A stretch of 64,000 nt of DNA from Qipengyuania polymorpha (GTDB lineage: Bacteria > Pseudomonadota > Alphaproteobacteria > Sphingomonadales > Sphingomonadaceae). This document shows, in pieces, positions 60,660-64,000 of this stretch. Position 1 is the stretch's first letter; every line of letters begins with the position of its first letter. Below the pieces are notes generated by a model. That model saw only the letters and a list, made by a program, of their open reading frames with translations. It ran no database searches and was not told the origin of the DNA. Location of the stretch: contig NZ_JAIGNK010000001.1 of NCBI RefSeq assembly GCF_019711435.1, forward strand, positions 124,001 to 188,000, written 5' to 3'. The translations under genes were made by a program, and so were the position numbers.

Positions 60660-63600
60660 ATGGTGCCGGGCCTCTGGGGTCGCAAGATTGCAAAGCGTGC
60701 ATTGTCGCGCGTCGTCGCTTCGCGTCGGCTGCAGGCTGATTCCGCCTCACGTCCTGTAAGAATTCTGATCTACGGGACCTATTACACCGGCACGATCACC
60801 TACTACCTGTCGGATGACGAGACGGTGCTCGACGCCTACGACAATCCGACCGTCGGCGGGTGGGCGTCCACCAACTCCGATGTCATGTTCCGGCAGGCGC
60901 TTTCGGAATGGAGTGCGGTCGCAAACCTGACCTTCGAGGAGGTAACCGCCCCCGAGGCCGATGCGACCTGGACCGAATATATCGTCAGCGGCGAGAATTA
61001 CGGCTACGGCGCCTATCACTACACGCCCAACAATTCCGGTCTTGGCGGGGCTTACAACGCCTTCTACGTGAATGCGGAAACCAATGTCGAAGGCGGCTAC
61101 GGGCTCTACACCTTCCTCCACGAAATCGGCCACGCGCTGGGCCTGAACCACACCTTCGAGACGACAGGGGATGGACCGTTTCCCGGCGTCACGGGCCAGA
61201 ACGACCCGGGCGACAACAATCTTTCGACCGGCCTTTACTCGGTCATGGCCTATGTCTTCCAGCATCCCGATTTCGACAGCGGCTATTCGAATATCGGCTA
61301 TGCCGCCACGCCGATGGCCTTCGACATCGCGGCCATCAAGGCCATCTACGGCGCCAACATGTCGCCCGCTACCGGCGACGATATCTACTACATGCCCGGC
61401 ACCGGCGATACGCAGGCTTGGCGCTGCATCTGGGACGCCGGCGGCACCGACACCATCAGCGCCGAACTGTGCGATGGCGGCGTGACGCTCGACCTGCGCG
61501 AGGCGACCCTGCAGAACGAAGCCGGCGGTGGCGGTTATGCCTCTTACCAGGACGGCAGCAGCGGCGCTGGCATGGTTTATGGCGGCTACACCATCGCAAA
61601 CGGTGCCGAAATCGAGAACGCGACCGGCAGCACCTATGCCGACACGATCACTGGCAATGCGCTGGCCAACGAGATCGCGGGCGGCGACGGTGATGACGTG
61701 TTGGTCGGAGGCGACGGCGACGACACGCTCAACGGGGGTCTCGGCGCGGACAGCATGACCGGTGGCCTGGGCGACGATACCTATTACGTCGACGACGCTG
61801 GCGATAGCGTTGTCGAACGCGATGGCGAGGGCACCGACCGCGTCATCACCACGCTCTCTGCCTACACGCTGACCGATTATGTCGAGGACCTTGAAGGGTT
61901 CAACTCGACCGTACTCAACGGCAATCTCGGCGATAACGTCATCACGGTCACGCTGGACGACGATGGCGGCGATGCCGTCTCGCTCGAAGTCTATGCGAAC
62001 AGCGGCAGCGACACCTTGAGCGTCGTGGATGGCGGTAGCGCCAGCACGGTCGACGTGCTGCTCAACGGCAATCGCGGTGCGGATAGCATTACCGGCCTCT
62101 CGAATGACGGCACGCATACCACCGTCACCAACACCCTCAATGGCGGCAATGGCAGCGACGTCATCACGGGCGGCAGCGGGGCCGGCGTCACGAACTACAT
62201 CAGCGGCGGCAATTCGAGCGATAGCCTCTACGAAGGCCTCGACGGCGCAATCAATATCATGGATGGCGGCGACGGCGAGGACATCTTTTATGTGACCCAG
62301 GCCAGCACGGTCATTCTCCAGGGTACGAACCTGTTCGACGACACGGTCGATCTGAGCGGGCTCGATAGTTACACCTTGCCGGACCTCATCAAGAACTTCC
62401 TCATCACCTATGATGGCGATTGGGGCGAGTTCACCGCCAACGCCGAAGATAACGCGATCACGCTGACGCTGAACGCCACCGCGAATTACGGGTATGCCGA
62501 TCTCTACGGCGGTGCCGGCAACGACACCATCACGGTCGTCAACGCGACGACGCTCGACGAGAACTATGTCTATGTCGACGGCGGCGAGGGCGGCGATGTC
62601 GTAAACGGCATGGATGTCCTTGCAGACCAGTTCTATGTCGAGAATGTCATCGACGGCGGCGATGGCAATGACACGCTTCACGGCGGTTCCGGCGCAGCAA
62701 CCGGCGATTTCGATACCATGGGTAATTTGCTGTGGGGCGGCGCGGACGACGACGCACTGCACGGCGGCGACTACGCCACCAATGTGCTCGACGGCGCAAC
62801 CGGCACCGATATTCTCTATGGCGGCGACAACGCGGAAAACTTCTACGTTCTGGAAGATGATGCGTCCGACACTATCGTATTCGGCGTGGATTCCGCCGAG
62901 AACCTGCGGGTCGGCCTGAGCAGCTACACTCTGGACAATGATTTCGACTGGGTTCGTCTCGATGGAACGAACCAGACCATTACCGGCAACGCGGCAGACA
63001 CCCTGTTCACCGGCATCGACAGCGGCGACACGGTCCATGGCGGGGCGGGCGACGACAGCTACGAAATCAAAGATACCGATGTCAGCATCGTCGAGCTCGA
63101 AGGCGAAGGCATCGACAGCGCTATCTGGCAAATCTTCAACGGCGACATCAACCTGTTCGATAATGTCGAAATCAACGAAATCTGGAATCTCTATACCGGA
63201 GACATCTTCGGGACCGACGGCGACGACACGGTAACTGCTTATAGCGGCGCGACTGTCCGCGGCGGCCTCGGCAACGACACCTATTACGACACCGGTGCCA
63301 GCTTTGTCGAAAATGCCGGTGAGGGCACAGACACCATCATCACCGGGGAGACGGCCTATACGCTGGCCGCCAATTTCGAAAACCTTTCGTGGGATGGCAC
63401 CTCGCAGGCCTATAACTTCATCGGTAACTCCAGCGACAATGTGATTACTGCCGGTGACCAGGCGGATTCGCTGGACGGTTTCGAGGGCGACGACACGCTT
63501 GACGGCGGGGACAATTACGACCTTGCGTCCTACAGCCTCGCTGCGGCGGGCGTGACCGTGGACCTCAATTTGCAGGGCGCGGCGCAGGATACCGGCGGCG

Positions 63601-64000
63601 GCGGTTTCGACACGCTTGTCGGCATCGAGGCCATCGAGGGATCGATCTTCGCCGATACGCTCATCGGAGATGACGAAACGACGTACATCTACGCCGGTGA
63701 CAGCGCTGATGCCCTTTACGGCAATGGCGGAACGGACACGCTCAACGGCGAAGGCGGCAACGACATCATCGAAGGCGGCGCCGGTAATGATGACCTCTTG
63801 GGCGAGGCCGGCTGGGACACTCTCGACGGCGGCGAAGGTGACGACACCATCGACGGCGGCAACGGCACCGATACGGCCAGCTACGCCTCGGCAGCGGCTG
63901 GCGTGACTGTCAGCCTCGCACTTGCAGGTGGCGCGCAAGACACCGTGGGGGCTGGCAGCGACACGCTCGTTTCGATCGAGAACCTTGCCGGCTCGTCCTT
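60660..64000 (+). CDS. Serralysin-like (M10) metalloprotease with RTX repeats, 3' end outside window
   Basis: A continuous frame of 1113 codons runs off the window end. The metzincin zinc site HEIGHALGLNH is at residues 154-164 and the Met-turn YSVMAY follows about 35 residues later, as in serralysins. From about 330 on come RTX-type repeats (GGDGDDVLV, GGDGDDTLN, GGLGADSMT, GGLGDDTYY) and long beta-roll spacers. There is no Sec signal; the basic N-terminus and RTX repeats fit type I secretion with Ca2+-triggered folding outside the cell. The start ATG 60660 is 30 bases after an in-frame stop at 60627-60629; its ribosome site is weak. The secretion transporter is not in the window. Confidence 0.9.
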   Translation, partial: MVPGLWGRKIAKRALSRVVASRRLQADSASRPVRILIYGTYYTGTITYYLSDDETVLDAYDNPTVGGWASTNSDVMFRQALSEWSAVANLTFEEVTAPEADATWTEYIVSGENYGYGAYHYTPNNSGLGGAYNAFYVNAETNVEGGYGLYTFLHEIGHALGLNHTFETTGDGPFPGVTGQNDPGDNNLSTGLYSVMAYVFQHPDFDSGYSNIGYAATPMAFDIAAIKAIYGANMSPATGDDIYYMPGTGDTQAWRCIWDAGGTDTISAELCDGGVTLDLREATLQNEAGGGGYASYQDGSSGAGMVYGGYTIANGAEIENATGSTYADTITGNALANEIAGGDGDDVLVGGDGDDTLNGGLGADSMTGGLGDDTYYVDDAGDSVVERDGEGTDRVITTLSAYTLTDYVEDLEGFNSTVLNGNLGDNVITVTLDDDGGDAVSLEVYANSGSDTLSVVDGGSASTVDVLLNGNRGADSITGLSNDGTHTTVTNTLNGGNGSDVITGGSGAGVTNYISGGNSSDSLYEGLDGAINIMDGGDGEDIFYVTQASTVILQGTNLFDDTVDLSGLDSYTLPDLIKNFLITYDGDWGEFTANAEDNAITLTLNATANYGYADLYGGAGNDTITVVNATTLDENYVYVDGGEGGDVVNGMDVLADQFYVENVIDGGDGNDTLHGGSGAATGDFDTMGNLLWGGADDDALHGGDYATNVLDGATGTDILYGGDNAENFYVLEDDASDTIVFGVDSAENLRVGLSSYTLDNDFDWVRLDGTNQTITGNAADTLFTGIDSGDTVHGGAGDDSYEIKDTDVSIVELEGEGIDSAIWQIFNGDINLFDNVEINEIWNLYTGDIFGTDGDDTVTAYSGATVRGGLGNDTYYDTGASFVENAGEGTDTIITGETAYTLAANFENLSWDGTSQAYNFIGNSSDNVITAGDQADSLDGFEGDDTLDGGDNYDLASYSLAAAGVTVDLNLQGAAQDTGGGGFDTLVGIEAIEGSIFADTLIGDDETTYIYAGDSADALYGNGGTDTLNGEGGNDIIEGGAGNDDLLGEAGWDTLDGGEGDDTIDGGNGTDTASYASAAAGVTVSLALAGGAQDTVGAGSDTLVSIENLAGSS
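61680..61787 (+). repeat. First RTX nonapeptide array
   Basis: Four consecutive 27-base units encode GGDGDDVLV, GGDGDDTLN, GGLGADSMT and GGLGDDTYY (residues 341-376 of the protease), the GGxGxDxUx calcium-binding pattern. Confidence 0.9.
63525..64000 (+). repeat. Duplicated spacer domain between RTX arrays
   Basis: Two protein-level copies starting at 63525 and 63876 (351 bases, 117 residues apart). Both run ASY, then AAAGVTV, AQDT, DTLV-x-IE and GS. The second copy is cut by the window edge. Confidence 0.7.
63720..63881 (+). repeat. Second RTX nonapeptide array
   Basis: Six 27-base units encode GNGGTDTLN, GEGGNDIIE, GGAGNDDLL, GEAGWDTLD, GGEGDDTID and GGNGTDTAS. It lies between two copies of a longer ASY...AAAGVTV spacer. 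Confidence 0.85.

Noticed and set aside
60747-63938. A 1063-codon open frame on the minus strand
   Set aside because: It is the complement of the Gly/Asp-rich RTX gene: GGC and GAC codons read backwards as Ala/Val codons without stops. The plus strand has a zinc-protease motif and RTX repeats, whereas this frame has no recognisable domain.
1-64000. CRISPR array, insertion sequence or rRNA operon
   Set aside because: No regularly spaced direct repeats outside the RTX coding repeats, no transposase and no rRNA sequence was recognised on either strand.

Overview
The window reads as chromosomal DNA from an alphaproteobacterium of the order Sphingomonadales, most likely the Erythrobacteraceae (Erythrobacter/Qipengyuania type). 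This is an inference. It rests on uniformly GC-rich coding sequence, three TonB-dependent receptors, and the chromosomal blocks infA-maf-RNase E/G-yacG-tRNA-Phe and hisG-hisD-nusB-thiL-hppA. Nothing was searched against a database. Genes are packed tightly: no gap exceeds 300 bases. The largest gaps are 1611-1894, 35048-35296, 38017-38258, 11139-11365 and 60449-60659, and apart from the sites listed they hold only leader or promoter-like sequence with no gene that can be supported.

Layout. 1-11 kb: the end of a c-di-GMP phosphodiesterase, then purQ/purS and (8.7 kb away on the same strand) purC of purine synthesis. Between them lie a TonB receptor, an M16 zinc protease, a lipid kinase and a transglutaminase-like envelope protein. 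11-18 kb: an orphan tailspike-like beta-helix protein, a Na+/H+ antiporter, an HPr-kinase-like ATPase, a bifunctional penicillin-binding protein and an acyltransferase. 18-20.5 kb: the information-processing block (tRNA-Phe, yacG, RNase E/G, maf, infA). 20.7-31.4 kb: a TonB receptor with an odd cysteine-rich insert, a wax-ester/triacylglycerol synthase with a histone-like tail plus its overlapping hydrolase, a flavoprotein, an amino acid permease, uvrC and a universal stress protein. 31.5-35 kb: a GDSL hydrolase without a Sec signal and a DEAD-box helicase.

35.3-38.0 kb is a visibly AT-richer island carrying a 5-methylcytosine methyltransferase, a Vsr mismatch endonuclease and a third protein that looks like the cognate restriction enzyme. 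It is a probable horizontally acquired restriction-modification-repair cassette. 38.2-45 kb returns to housekeeping genes: tesB, the proton-pumping pyrophosphatase hppA, thiL, nusB, hisD and hisG. 45-51 kb holds small enzymes (DUF2332, epoxide-hydrolase-like, SDR, pirin, BolA, J-domain, DUF302, GST, DUF1428).

51.2-60.4 kb has two large secreted Asp-box (BNR/sortilin-like) propeller proteins flanking a PepSY membrane protein and a TonB receptor; the second propeller gene and the receptor look co-transcribed. From 60,660 to the window edge runs one continuous reading frame (at least 1113 codons) for a serralysin-like zinc metalloprotease fused to RTX-type calcium-binding repeats, cut off by the window. 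The most noteworthy items are the restriction cassette and its unrecognised nuclease candidate, the duplicated Cys/EF-hand-like module inside a TonB receptor, the histone-tailed lipid synthase, the twin propeller locus and the giant Sec-less RTX protease.
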